Positions 1 to 8,262 of a stretch of DNA of 64,000 nucleotides are shown piece by piece. A model generated the notes under the pieces. It had not been told where the DNA came from. It saw nothing but the letters and a program-made list of their open reading frames with translations, and did not search any database. The stretch covers positions 1 through 64,000 of the forward strand of contig CACDSY010000004.1 of assembly GCA_902555585.1 (NCBI GenBank), given 5' to 3'. Each line of letters begins with the position of its first letter. Position 1 is the first letter of the stretch. Source of the stretch: an uncultured Pelagibacteraceae bacterium (lineage in GTDB: Bacteria; Pseudomonadota; Alphaproteobacteria; Pelagibacterales; Pelagibacteraceae). Both the position numbers and the translations under genes were made by a program.

Positions 1-896
1 ATAAATATTTTAGTGATTTAAAATCAGGAAAACCTCAAATTTATGGATTGTATTGGTCAAAACCGCAAATAAAAATCAGGCACTCACAAGAAATGGCTAA
101 AATAAAAAAATTTTTAAATAATATATGGTTGTTTAAAAATGATGAATATGAGGTATTTGACCCTAATAGAGAACTTTCATATGCTGACAGAGTTAGAAGA
201 CGAGAACCAGGTGATGATAGCTTAGGTTTATCCCCTCATTGTGATGCAGGATCAGTTGAAAGATGGATTGATCCCTCTTATCAAAAAATTTATAATGATA
301 TATTTTCAGATAAATTTTATGATTTTAATCCATTCAATGCAAAATATAGAGATAGAACAATTGAATTTGAGTTTCCAGCGGTTGCTCACGTGTTTAGAAC
401 CTTTCAAGGGTGGACTGCTTTAACAGAGCAAGGCCCTAAAGATGGAACATTACAGTTGATTCCAATTGCAAAAGCCATGGCATATGTTTTAACTAGAGCA
501 TTGTTAGAAGATGTTCCAGAAAATGAGTTATGTGGATCAAAAGTAGGAAAGCCTTTATCAGTAAATGAAACTTATCATAGTTTACTTTTAGAAGGGTTAA
601 TATCAATTCCCAAAATGTATCCTGGGGATACAATTTGGTGGCACCCTGATGTTATTCATGCAGTTGAAGACAAGCATTTAGGAAAAAGTTTTTCAAATGT
701 TATTTATGTTGGTGCAACACCATATTGTAAAAAAAATTTGGATTATATTAATAAGCAATCAAAAAAGTTTTTAGAAGGAAAAAGTCCCCCAGATTTTGCA
801 CCAGAAAATTTTGAGATTGATTATAAAGGAAGGGCAACCGAAAAAGATTTAAGTTCTCTTGCAAAAAAACAATTAGGTTTAATTGATTGGAATTAA
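1..896 (+). CDS. DUF1479 (YbiU-like) 2OG-Fe(II) oxygenase-fold protein, 5' truncated by window edge
   Basis: The reading frame is open from base 3 and has no stop before the window edge, so the N-terminus lies outside; the TTG at 48 is only an internal codon. The C-terminal ~298 residues match the DUF1479 family, a cupin/jelly-roll group related to 2-oxoglutarate/Fe(II) oxygenases. An HCD (HxD-type) pair follows 'LSP' and a distal His lies in 'WWHPDVIHAVE', which would give a His-Asp-His metal site. DUF1479 proteins have no firmly assigned substrate; oxidation of a small molecule is inferred from fold. The stop lies 1 bp from the convergent glutaredoxin gene, with no terminator between them. 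Confidence 0.85.
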   Translation, partial: KYFSDLKSGKPQIYGLYWSKPQIKIRHSQEMAKIKKFLNNIWLFKNDEYEVFDPNRELSYADRVRRREPGDDSLGLSPHCDAGSVERWIDPSYQKIYNDIFSDKFYDFNPFNAKYRDRTIEFEFPAVAHVFRTFQGWTALTEQGPKDGTLQLIPIAKAMAYVLTRALLEDVPENELCGSKVGKPLSVNETYHSLLLEGLISIPKMYPGDTIWWHPDVIHAVEDKHLGKSFSNVIYVGATPYCKKNLDYINKQSKKFLEGKSPPDFAPENFEIDYKGRATEKDLSSLAKKQLGLIDWN

Positions 897-897
897 T

Positions 898-1152
898 TTA
901 CTTTAAAGATGCTTCTAGTTGTCCATTTTTTTCTAGATCTCTAAGTTCTTGATAGCCACCAATATGCTCATCGTTAAAAAAGATTTGAGGGATTGTACGT
1001 TTTCCATTTGCTTTTTTAATCATTTCATCTCTTAAATCTGGACCAGTCGATACATCAATCACTTTGTATTCAAGATTATTTCTATTCAGTAACCTTTTTG
1101 CTGCATCACAAAAAGCACACATTGGGCCTGAATACATAGTAATATTTTTCAT
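898..1152 (-). CDS. grxC: Glutaredoxin 3 (GrxC type)
   Basis: An 84-residue cytoplasmic dithiol glutaredoxin. It reduces protein disulfides and glutathione mixed disulfides using glutathione. The redox motif is C12-A-F-C15, a variant of the usual CPYC. The cis-proline segment 'TIPQIF' and the glutathione-binding 'GGYQEL' follow in the expected order. Length is normal for GrxC (82-88 aa). It lies 28 bp upstream of the end of the TIGR03643 gene on the same strand, so the two may be co-transcribed. The CAFC variant is the only unusual point. Confidence 0.93.
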   Translation of the reverse strand: MKNITMYSGPMCAFCDAAKRLLNRNNLEYKVIDVSTGPDLRDEMIKKANGKRTIPQIFFNDEHIGGYQELRDLEKNGQLEASLK

Positions 1153-1180
1153 ACTTTAGATATAATTATATTTTTTAAAT

Positions 1181-1480
1181 TTACCAGTTAAGAATTTCAT
1201 TTTTCTTTATTTTTACTCTTATTTGTTTTCTTGAATATTCAAATTTTTTTCTATGTTTAATGCTTTGTGAATTTACTCTTTTTCTCCATAACCTAAAAGA
1301 TGAAGGTTTAAGACTTCTTCTCATTATCTTAATTACATCAGATTCAGTTTTGCCTGTTTTTTTCTCTATCTCCTCAAATGTTATTCTGTCTGCCCAAGCT
1401 GCCCAGATAACCCAGTCTGGACTTCCTGGTTTTGGTTCAGGATTTTTGACTTTGGTTGTAGGCCTGTGACTTTTTTTCAT
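1181..1480 (-). CDS. TIGR03643/DUF2805 family protein
   Basis: A 99-residue basic protein. Its core (residues 24-70) carries the family pattern: 'WAAWADRITFEEIEKKTG', a helix-turn-helix-like stretch, then 'IMRRSLKPSSFRLWRKRV'. This family is widespread in Proteobacteria and Bacteroidetes and has no established function; nucleic-acid binding is a reasonable guess from its small size, charge and helical pattern. The C-terminal tail (residues 72-99) is very lysine-rich. It precedes grxC on the minus strand. The 120 bp region on its 5' side separates it from the divergent LysE exporter and holds the palindromes described at 1547-1598. Confidence 0.8.
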   Translation of the reverse strand: MKKSHRPTTKVKNPEPKPGSPDWVIWAAWADRITFEEIEKKTGKTESDVIKIMRRSLKPSSFRLWRKRVNSQSIKHRKKFEYSRKQIRVKIKKNEILNW

Positions 1481-1546
1481 AGATTTTTCAGCAAAACTTT
1501 AAATTAATTTTAATGCAAATTTTAATGCCTATGATATTATCACTTT

Positions 1547-1598
1547 TAGATAGTCCTATCTAGCCATCTTTAGCTCCCGGTTTTTTAGGACTATCCTA
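1547..1598 (+). promoter_or_regulatory. Double palindrome / sequestering hairpin upstream of the LysE exporter
   Basis: GATAGTCCTA (1549-1558) recurs as its exact reverse complement TAGGACTATC (1586-1595), giving a perfect 10 bp stem with a 27-nt loop. Each arm is also part of its own palindrome: TAGATAG-TC-CTATCTA (1547-1562) and TAGGA-CTA-TCCTA (1586-1598). The second arm ends 2 bp before the ATG at 1601 and contains the only SD-like AGGA. It could be a two-site operator for a dimeric regulator, or an RNA hairpin hiding the ribosome site. The sequence pattern is certain; the role is inferred. Confidence 0.5.
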
Positions 1599-1600
1599 AA

Positions 1601-2215
1601 ATGCTCCCAATAAACTATTTCCTATTTCTACAAATTATTCTCTTTATGTTTATTACTCCTGGAACACCAAGGATTGTAATCATTTCATATTCAATGAATT
1701 ACGGAGTTAAGAAATGTGTGTGGACAGCATTAGGAGATGTTACTGCAAATATTATTCAAGCAACTCTTGTTATATTTGTTATTGGCTCATTTATTTCGGA
1801 TAATCTTAAGTTGCTTAATACAATTAAGTGGATAGGAATAATTTATATTCTATATCTTGCTTATGATATCTATAAATCTCGACCAAAAAGCATAAACTCT
1901 GATAAAAAATCAGAAAAAACTTTTTTATCTTTTTATAAAGATGGTTTTTTAGTTGCAGGGACAAGCCCTAAAGCTTGGATGTTTTTTCCATTTATTTTTC
2001 CACAATTTATTGATTTTAATTCTAATTATGTGGCTCAATTTATTATTTTAATAACCACATATGTAATTTTAGATTTTTTATCTTTAATCGGATACGCAAT
2101 TCTAGCAAATAAAATGATTACCTGGGTTAAAGCTAACGCAAAGATTATAAACACAATTTCTGCGTGCGTTTTAATTGTAATTGCAGCAATAATTGCATTT
2201 ATGCAACAATATTAG
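1601..2215 (+). CDS. LysE/RhtB family amino acid exporter
   Basis: A 204-residue inner-membrane protein with about six hydrophobic segments. The family signature near the first helix appears as 'TPGTPRIVIISYSMNYG' (usually PGP), and the second half has 'GTSPKAWMFFPFIFPQFI', as in RhtB/LysE exporters (usually NPK). The family exports amino acids or derivatives such as homoserine, threonine, lysine and arginine; the substrate here cannot be read from sequence. Both hallmark positions deviate (PGT, SPK). The gene stands alone between the divergent TIGR03643 gene and the ABC operon starting at 2308, behind an unusual palindromic leader. Confidence 0.85.
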   Translation: MLPINYFLFLQIILFMFITPGTPRIVIISYSMNYGVKKCVWTALGDVTANIIQATLVIFVIGSFISDNLKLLNTIKWIGIIYILYLAYDIYKSRPKSINSDKKSEKTFLSFYKDGFLVAGTSPKAWMFFPFIFPQFIDFNSNYVAQFIILITTYVILDFLSLIGYAILANKMITWVKANAKIINTISACVLIVIAAIIAFMQQY

Positions 2216-2307
2216 TCGTTAATGCGATACTACTGATACTTGCAAAAAAATTAATTTCTTAGTTTAATAAGGTTTAAATTAATTAATTAATAATAAAGAG
2301 GAGATAA

Positions 2308-3546
2308 ATGAAAATTAAAAACATTATAATTACATTTGTTTCTGCAATAGCAATTTTATTCTCAACTTCAGTTGTTTCTTTAGCAAAAGTTGTTGGAGAT
2401 AAAATTATTTTAGGTGCTGCAATTTCTTTAACTGGAAAATATTCATCTAATGGAGTTCATACTCAAAATGGTTACAATATGGCCGTTGATAGAATTAACG
2501 ACATGGGTGGTATTAAAGTTGGAGGAAAAACTTACAAGTTTGATATTATCTATTATGATGATGAATCAAATCCTAAAAGAGCAGCGCAACTTGCAGAAAG
2601 ATTAATTTCACAAGATGGTGTTGAGTTTATGCTTGGACCTTATAGTTCAGGTTTAACGAAAGCAATTGCACCTGTTACAGAGAAGTACGGTGTTCCAATG
2701 GTTGAGGCTAATGGTGCATCAAGATCTTTGTTTACAAAAGGTTATAAATATTTATTTGCAGTGCTTGCGCCAGCGAACTTATATTTAGATGTTGCGATTG
2801 AAACAGCTGTAGAGTTAAACGGTGGAAAAGGTGTAAGAATAGCTCAAGCTTTTGAGCAAGATGCATTCTCACAAGACGTTAGATTAGGTATTTTAGATGC
2901 TGCAGAGAGAACTGGATCTAAAATTATAATCGATGATAAACTTCCAAAAGAGCTAAATGACATGGCTGCAACTTTAGCAAAAGTTAAAGCTGTTAAACCA
3001 GATGTTTTAGTTGTATCCGGACACACAAAAGGTGCTTTAACTGCTATCAGGCAAATTGCTGAAATGAAAGTTGATGTACCTATGCTTGCAATGACACACT
3101 GTGATGCTGCTAAATTATCTAAGCAACACGGAAAGAACTCACAGTATGCTTTATGTGCATCTCAATGGCACAAAACATTAACTTATAAAGATGATTTCTT
3201 CAAAGATGGTATGACATATGCTGCAGACTTTGAGAAATTATTTGGTTATGATCCGCCATATCAATCAGCAGAATCATCAGCTGCTTTATTAGTTTTCAAA
3301 GATGCATTTGAAAGAGCAAATTCTTTTGATCAAAAGAAAGTCAGAGATGCACTTGCAGATACTAATATGCAAACATTCTATGGAAATATCAAATTTGCAG
3401 AAGGTGGTCAGAACGTTGACAAACCAATGGTATTATTCCAGGTTATGTGTGACGATGCAGGAAAATGTGAAAATAAAGTTGTAGCTCCATTAAAATGGGC
3501 TTCAGCAGAATTAATTCACCCAATTCCTAAGTGGTCTGAAAGATAA
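2308..3546 (+). CDS. livK: Branched-chain amino acid-type ABC transporter substrate-binding protein
   Basis: A 412-residue periplasmic binding protein of the Peripla_BP_6 (LivK-like) family. Residues 1-26 form a signal peptide ending in S-L-A. The mature protein opens with 'IILGAAISLTGKYSSNG', the typical first strand and ligand loop, and 'MLGPYSSGLTKAIAPV' follows. It would bind an amino acid or related solute in the periplasm and deliver it to the LivHM permease encoded next. It has a clear SD (AGAGGAG, 5 nt before ATG) and a strong intrinsic terminator just after its stop, which suggests much higher expression than the permease genes. The ligand is unknown; members of this family also bind amides, urea and aromatic acids. 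Confidence 0.93.
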   Translation: MKIKNIIITFVSAIAILFSTSVVSLAKVVGDKIILGAAISLTGKYSSNGVHTQNGYNMAVDRINDMGGIKVGGKTYKFDIIYYDDESNPKRAAQLAERLISQDGVEFMLGPYSSGLTKAIAPVTEKYGVPMVEANGASRSLFTKGYKYLFAVLAPANLYLDVAIETAVELNGGKGVRIAQAFEQDAFSQDVRLGILDAAERTGSKIIIDDKLPKELNDMAATLAKVKAVKPDVLVVSGHTKGALTAIRQIAEMKVDVPMLAMTHCDAAKLSKQHGKNSQYALCASQWHKTLTYKDDFFKDGMTYAADFEKLFGYDPPYQSAESSAALLVFKDAFERANSFDQKKVRDALADTNMQTFYGNIKFAEGGQNVDKPMVLFQVMCDDAGKCENKVVAPLKWASAELIHPIPKWSER

Positions 3547-3560
3547 TAAAAAATAACGTT

Positions 3561-3589
3561 AGCCCCCTAGCAATAGGGGGCTTTTTTTT
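3561..3589 (+). terminator. Intrinsic terminator/attenuator after the livK-like gene
   Basis: A perfect 9 bp stem, AGCCCCCTA with TAGGGGGCT, is closed by a GCAA tetraloop (GNRA class) and followed by eight T residues. It lies 12 bp after the livK stop and 18 bp before livH. Since livH has no other apparent promoter, partial read-through probably sets a high binding-protein to permease ratio. Confidence 0.93.
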
Positions 3590-3607
3590 ATAAAGCATTT
3601 AGAGTTT

Positions 3608-4501
3608 ATGGATTTTTTAATTTTCCAAGTTCCAATGTTAACTTTACAAGCTGTACTAGATGGTTTGTTACTTGGAATTTTATTTGCGTTAATCGCTTAT
3701 GGAATGGCTCTCCAATGGGGAGTTATGAATATAATTAACATTGCACAAGGTGATTTAGTTATATTAGGAGGATACATTGCATATTTTATGTATCTATATG
3801 GGATACATCCAGCCTGGGGAGTAATAGTATCACCAATAATAATGTATTTTGTTGGAGTAGTAATTTATAAATTAGTGATTAATAAAGTAGTTGATAGAGA
3901 TTTATTCATTTCGATTTTAGCAACTTTTGGAATAAGCATATTATTCATGCAATTAATGAACTTTGCATTTGGTGCGGATGTCGTCCTTGCAAATTCAGGA
4001 TATGGAACGACAATGTTATTTGATAACTCAGTAACATTGCCGAATTCGAAAATATTCTCAGCATTTATAAGTATTGTTTTTGCTATCGGATTAGTAGTTT
4101 ATATGAAAAAATCTAAGCTTGGACGGGCTATTAGAGCTACAGCTCAAAACGCAAGAGCAGCTAAGATTTTAGGTGTAGATACTGAGAAAGTTTATGCTGC
4201 AACTTTTGGAATTAATGCTGCATTGTGTGGTGTTGCTGGTGCTTTAATTTCAATAACATTCACAATACACCCATACATGGGACTTCCTTACACAATTAGA
4301 TCTTTCATGATTGTTATTGTTGCAGGCTTAGGAAATCTGCCTGGTGTTGCAATGTCAGGTATGGGTTTAGGAGTATTTGAGGAGTTTGCAGATTATATTT
4401 TAGGAACAGAATTTAGAATTGGTTCTGTGTTCTTGCTGTTAGTTTTAATTTTAGTTTACAGAAGATTTAAACTTTCAAGAAAAAGAGAATATTTAAAATG
4501 A
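3608..4501 (+). CDS. livH: LivH-type branched-chain amino acid ABC permease
   Basis: A 297-residue inner-membrane permease of the BPD_transp_2 family with about eight hydrophobic helices. Recognisable family segments are 'GILFALIAYGMALQWGVMNIINIAQGD' (LivH N-terminal motif), 'RAIRATAQNARAAKILGVD' (cytoplasmic coupling helix that contacts the ATPases) and 'IVIVAGLGNLPG' near the C-terminus. It pairs with LivM to form the translocation pore. It overlaps the following 60-codon ORF by 4 bp (ATGA), which suggests translational coupling. Transcription probably comes through the terminator at 3561. Confidence 0.94.
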   Translation: MDFLIFQVPMLTLQAVLDGLLLGILFALIAYGMALQWGVMNIINIAQGDLVILGGYIAYFMYLYGIHPAWGVIVSPIIMYFVGVVIYKLVINKVVDRDLFISILATFGISILFMQLMNFAFGADVVLANSGYGTTMLFDNSVTLPNSKIFSAFISIVFAIGLVVYMKKSKLGRAIRATAQNARAAKILGVDTEKVYAATFGINAALCGVAGALISITFTIHPYMGLPYTIRSFMIVIVAGLGNLPGVAMSGMGLGVFEEFADYILGTEFRIGSVFLLLVLILVYRRFKLSRKREYLK

Positions 4502-4680
4502 GGAAAGTTAAGATTACTGATGACCAAGGGAATAATATCGAGGTAGATATTGACAAATTTAAAAAACATCTAGACGAGTTTCATGATAGTGGATCAACTA
4601 TTCATGAGGAGAATGGACACTATTTTACAGTTAATCAATTATTTAGAGATAAAATAAAAAACTTATATGATCAAAAATAA
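4498..4680 (+). CDS. Small uncharacterised 60-residue protein inside the liv operon
   Basis: This ORF starts at the ATGA overlap with the livH stop and overlaps the livM start by 14 bp, so both junctions look translationally coupled. Without it livH and livM would be separated by about 165 bp, which is unusual in this compact genome. The product is soluble, mixed-charge and has no signal or membrane segment. Its N-terminus ('KVKITDDQGNNIEVDIDKF') looks like a beta-hairpin followed by amphipathic helix. I do not recognise a family. A small accessory subunit of the transporter is possible but unproven. Confidence 0.65.
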   Translation: MRKVKITDDQGNNIEVDIDKFKKHLDEFHDSGSTIHEENGHYFTVNQLFRDKIKNLYDQK

Positions 4681-5719
4681 TTTAATTATTTATTTAGCAA
4701 TTCTAATATTTGGATTAGCAGCACCATTTGTATTTCCTGCATTTAAGGTTCAGTTATCAATTCTTTGTATCTTAATTATTCTTGCAATCACTTGGAATGT
4801 GCAAGGTGGGGAAATGGGTTATAACACTTTTGGAAATATTCTTTTCTATGGTTTGGGAATGTATTTGTGTGCTTCAGTACAGGTTGGAATGTTTTTTCCA
4901 TTGGGAGAATGGACAGAAGGAGGAGGAGAAAAGACATTTGTTCATACACCCGCACAATTCTTCCAAGGATTTGCATTTGGCTTAGCGGTTGCAGCTATAG
5001 TTCCAGCAATTGTTGCTGGTTTAATTGGTTATTCAATTTTAGGATTGAGAGGACATTATTTTGCAATTTGCACTTTAGGATTAGGAGTTGCAGCTGGAGA
5101 AATTTCTGGTGGAATAGAAATAATTGGCGCTGGACAAGGATTCACAACTCCTCCATTTCCAAATGTTGATAGGTTAGAGGCAAGAGGAGAGTTTTTCTAT
5201 TTTTGTAGTTTTATAGTTTTAATATTTACATTTCTTGCAGTTAAAGCAATTTACTCAACACGATTTAAATTAGTTCTGAATGCAATTAGGGACAATGAAG
5301 ATAAAGCTGAGGCAATGGGAATCCAAACTATGAAATATAAAATTATCGGTTGGATGATATCAGCATTCTTTTGTGGATTAGCTGGAGGAATTATGGGGGG
5401 ATTAGTTGGTTATATTGACTCCACAGATGTAGCATTTGATGGAAGAGAAATGGGAGTATTTATGGTTTTGATGGCTATATTAGGTGGTAAAGGAACTTTA
5501 TGGGGACCTGTAATTGGTGCAACATTGTTTCATATATTTAAAGAGGGTTTTTGGACATTCTTCCTTGGATGGCAGTATGTTGCCCTTGGAGTTTTAATTG
5601 TAGTAATTGTAATTTATTTCCCAGAAGGAATTATGGGATGGTTAAGAGAAAAATATCCTGAGAGGTTTGGAGAAGTTGTGGACGAGGCTGACCGAAAGGC
5701 ACAGGTTCAGCTCAAATGA
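4667..5719 (+). CDS. livM: LivM-type branched-chain amino acid ABC permease
   Basis: A 350-residue inner-membrane permease, partner of LivH. The family motif 'ALGLRGHYFAICTLG' appears as 'ILGLRGHYFAICTLGLGVA', and the coupling helix as 'LVLNAIRDNEDKAEAMGI'. 'GGKGTLWGPVIGA' near the C-terminus is also typical. Multiple hydrophobic helices span the protein. It starts within the 3' end of the 60-residue ORF and its stop overlaps livG by 4 bp (ATGA). Length is normal for LivM. Confidence 0.94.
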   Translation: MIKNNLIIYLAILIFGLAAPFVFPAFKVQLSILCILIILAITWNVQGGEMGYNTFGNILFYGLGMYLCASVQVGMFFPLGEWTEGGGEKTFVHTPAQFFQGFAFGLAVAAIVPAIVAGLIGYSILGLRGHYFAICTLGLGVAAGEISGGIEIIGAGQGFTTPPFPNVDRLEARGEFFYFCSFIVLIFTFLAVKAIYSTRFKLVLNAIRDNEDKAEAMGIQTMKYKIIGWMISAFFCGLAGGIMGGLVGYIDSTDVAFDGREMGVFMVLMAILGGKGTLWGPVIGATLFHIFKEGFWTFFLGWQYVALGVLIVVIVIYFPEGIMGWLREKYPERFGEVVDEADRKAQVQLK

Positions 5720-6456
5720 GTATTTTAGAAGTAAATAATGTTAGTAAGTCTTTTGGAGGTGTAAAAGCAAATGTTGATATTTCTATGTCTGTTGAAAAAG
5801 GGAAAATTGTTGGTTTAATAGGTCCAAATGGATCTGGCAAAACAACATTATTTAATTCTATAGTTGGAACATACCCAATTGATCAAGGCTCTATAAAATT
5901 CAATGGTAAAGAAGTTTCTGAACTACCCGTTCCTATAATTGCTAAACTTGGTTTGCTTAGAACTTTTCAACAAACAAGAATATATGGAAAATTAAACTGT
6001 GTAGATAATATGCTCATAAGCCATAAAGCGAGTGATGAAAGTTTAATTTCAATATTTTCTCAAATACCTCAAGATCTTACAGATAAAGCTGAAAATTTAT
6101 TAAATTTTGTAGGATTATATCAAAAAAGAAAATTAAGAGCTGGAGATTTATCATTTGGTCAACAGAAATTATTAGAGCTTGCAATGGCATTAATGAATGA
6201 GCCTGAAATGCTTTTACTAGATGAACCTACTGCAGGAATCAATCCTACTTTGATCAATGGGATCATAGACAGACTAATTAAAGTCAATCAAGAATTTGGA
6301 ATTACACTTCTTGTTATTGAACATAATATGAGAGTGATTATGCAACTTGCTGAAAGTATATTCTGTTTAGCACATGGTAAAATGCTAGCAAATGGTACAC
6401 CAGATGAAATTAAAAATGATAAGCGCGTAATAGATGCATATCTAGGAGCACAATAA
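5716..6456 (+). CDS. livG: LivG-type ABC transporter ATP-binding protein
   Basis: A 246-residue cytoplasmic ATPase that powers the LivHM permease. Walker A is 'GPNGSGKTT', the signature loop is the family variant 'LSFGQQKLLELAMALM', and Walker B is 'MLLLDEPTAGINP', followed by the switch His in 'VIEHNM'. The N-terminal 'SFGGVKANVDISMSVEKG' and the 'LLRTFQQTRIY' Q-loop are typical of LivG rather than LivF. It overlaps livM by 4 bp and shares one base with livF (TAATG-type junction). Confidence 0.95.
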   Translation: MSILEVNNVSKSFGGVKANVDISMSVEKGKIVGLIGPNGSGKTTLFNSIVGTYPIDQGSIKFNGKEVSELPVPIIAKLGLLRTFQQTRIYGKLNCVDNMLISHKASDESLISIFSQIPQDLTDKAENLLNFVGLYQKRKLRAGDLSFGQQKLLELAMALMNEPEMLLLDEPTAGINPTLINGIIDRLIKVNQEFGITLLVIEHNMRVIMQLAESIFCLAHGKMLANGTPDEIKNDKRVIDAYLGAQ

Positions 6457-7242
6457 TGGCAAATCAGTATGAAGTTTTAGGAAAGGCTCCCGTTGCAGAA
6501 GATTTACAAAAATTATCTTCAGAAAATGTGCATTTAACTATTAAAGGTTTATCTGCTGGATACGGGAAAATGGAGATACTTCACAATTTTGATTTATTTG
6601 TTAGCAAAGCCCAATCTCTTTGTTTAATAGGGCCAAATGGAGCGGGAAAATCTACAATACTCCACTCAATTTATGGTTTTACAAATATATTTACAGGAAA
6701 GATAGAAATTGATGGCAAAGAAATAACTAATCTAACTCCTGCTGAAAAACTTAAATCAGAGGGAATAGCTTATATTCTCCAAGATAATTCAGTTTTTCCG
6801 GATATGACAGTAGAAGAAAACCTTCTAATGGGAGGATATATTAAAGATAAAACTGAGGAGTCTTTTGAAGAGGCTGAGAGAGTTCTACAAAAGTATGAAA
6901 GATTAAGAAATAGAAGAAATCAACCAGCAAAAGTGTTATCTGGAGGTGAAAGAAGACTTTTGGAAATTTCTAGAGCTCTAGTAATGAAACCATCAATTTT
7001 GCTTGTTGATGAACCATCAATAGGACTTGAGCCTAGATATATTCAAATGGTTTTTGAGATTTTAGACGATCTTCAGAAAAATGAAAAAAAAAACAATCAT
7101 ATTAGTTGAACAAAATGCAAAGAAAGGTTTAGAATTTGCAGACATAGGTTATGTCTTAGTTTCAGGCGAGACAGCTATTGCAGGTAAAGGTGATGATCTT
7201 TTAAATAATCCAGATGTTGGCCGTCTTTTCCTGGGTGGTTAA
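6456..7242 (+). CDS. livF: LivF-type ABC ATP-binding protein, frame interrupted at an A10 tract
   Basis: The first frame runs 6456-7109 and encodes 217 residues with Walker A ('GPNGAGKS'), signature ('LSGGERRLLEIS') and Walker B ('ILLVDEPSIGLEP'). It then ends early with a non-homologous tail. The missing LivF C-terminus (switch region 'ILVEQNAKKGLEFADIGYVLV' and the closing 'LFLGG') is intact in the next frame from 7093 to the stop at 7240-7242. The join is a run of ten A residues (7084-7093); nine would keep the frame and give about 261 residues. This may be a homopolymer sequencing error, a real mutation, or polymerase/ribosome slippage on the A-run. The restored stop overlaps the azlC start, which favours one intact gene. 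Confidence 0.85.
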
Positions 7243-7946
7243 TGATTAACCCAAAATATTTTTTAAAAGGAGTTCTCTGTTCTAGAAAATTTGACAGTCC
7301 AGCAATTGCACTTGGAGCTAGCTTTATTGCAATAGGAGCATTATTAAAAAATTTAGGTTTTACAATTCAAGAAAGTATCTTCTCTACATTTTTAACTTAC
7401 GCTTTGCCAGGATCATTGGTTATGGCAGAATCAATGTTGATTGGAGCTTCTTTAATAAACATTTTTTTAGCAGTATGGCTGGTAAATTCTAGACTATATC
7501 CAATGACTGTCTCGATAATGCCTTTACTCAAACACGAAAGTCAACCACGCTGGAAATATTATTTATCTTGTCACTTTGTTGCTGTTTCTTCATGGTTAAT
7601 TTTAAAGAGTAATTATGAGGAAATAGAGAAAAATTATAGAATTGATTTTTGGATTGGCATTGGGACTGCAACTTGGTTGATTGCCATTTTTTCAACAGTA
7701 TTAGGATACTATGCAGCCGATTTTTTAAATAAAGATATGATAATTGGTTTAACAATTGTAAATCCAATTTATTTTATGTGTGCAATGATAGGTGTAATGA
7801 AAACAATTCAACTTTCATCAGCAATACTCTTAGGAGCAATTCTAGGACCAATTTTTTATTTTATATCTCCTGAATGGAGTGTTTTAATAGGAGGAGTAGT
7901 CGCTGGAACAGTAGCTTATCTAATAGGAGAAAAATATGGCAACTAA
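7242..7946 (+). CDS. azlC: AzlC family branched-chain amino acid exporter large subunit
   Basis: A 234-residue membrane protein of the AzlC family. With AzlD it exports branched-chain amino acids and analogues such as azaleucine. Visible are 'SPAIALGASFIAIGALLKNLGF', 'SLVMAESMLIGASLINIFLAVWLVNSRLYPM' (the family's conserved N-S-R segment) and about five further hydrophobic segments. Its ATG overlaps the restored livF stop and its end overlaps azlD by 11 bp, so it looks translationally coupled to both. Having an exporter inside an importer operon suggests overflow balancing or a shared substrate family. Confidence 0.88.
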   Translation: MINPKYFLKGVLCSRKFDSPAIALGASFIAIGALLKNLGFTIQESIFSTFLTYALPGSLVMAESMLIGASLINIFLAVWLVNSRLYPMTVSIMPLLKHESQPRWKYYLSCHFVAVSSWLILKSNYEEIEKNYRIDFWIGIGTATWLIAIFSTVLGYYAADFLNKDMIIGLTIVNPIYFMCAMIGVMKTIQLSSAILLGAILGPIFYFISPEWSVLIGGVVAGTVAYLIGEKYGN

Positions 7947-8262
7947 TATTATTTTAATAATTTTAGTAACTTCTTTTGCAACATATATATCAAGATTTCT
8001 TGGTGCTTTTACCTCAGAAAAAATTGTTGAAACTTCTAAAATTTATAAATGGTTTAATTGTGTTGCATATTCAACACTTGCAGCTTTAATTTCAAGAATG
8101 CTAATTTTTCCCTCAGGTGATCTCTCTGATGTGAATTATATTTTAAGGATAACAGTGATATTGTTATCAATATTAATTTTTTATGTAACAAAGAGAAATT
8201 TAGTTTATCCAACTGTATTATCTGCTATAATTTTGGCTACATTAAATAGTTTTGCGGTATGA
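7936..8262 (+). CDS. azlD: AzlD family small exporter subunit
   Basis: A 108-residue protein with about four hydrophobic helices, the normal size for AzlD. The family segment 'LVTSFATYISRFLGAF' (usually T-x-x-x-R near the N-terminus) is present, followed by 'CVAYSTLAALISRMLIF'. It is the obligate partner of AzlC for branched-chain amino acid export. It overlaps azlC by 11 bp and the next gene by 4 bp (ATGA). Confidence 0.88.
   Translation: MATNIILIILVTSFATYISRFLGAFTSEKIVETSKIYKWFNCVAYSTLAALISRMLIFPSGDLSDVNYILRITVILLSILIFYVTKRNLVYPTVLSAIILATLNSFAV

Noticed and set aside
1481..2307. tRNA or other RNA gene in the larger intergenic gaps
   Set aside because: I looked for T-loop and acceptor patterns in the gaps above 75 bp (1481-1600, 2216-2307, 35769-35882, 38720-38808, 40927-41005, 56853-56948) and found none.
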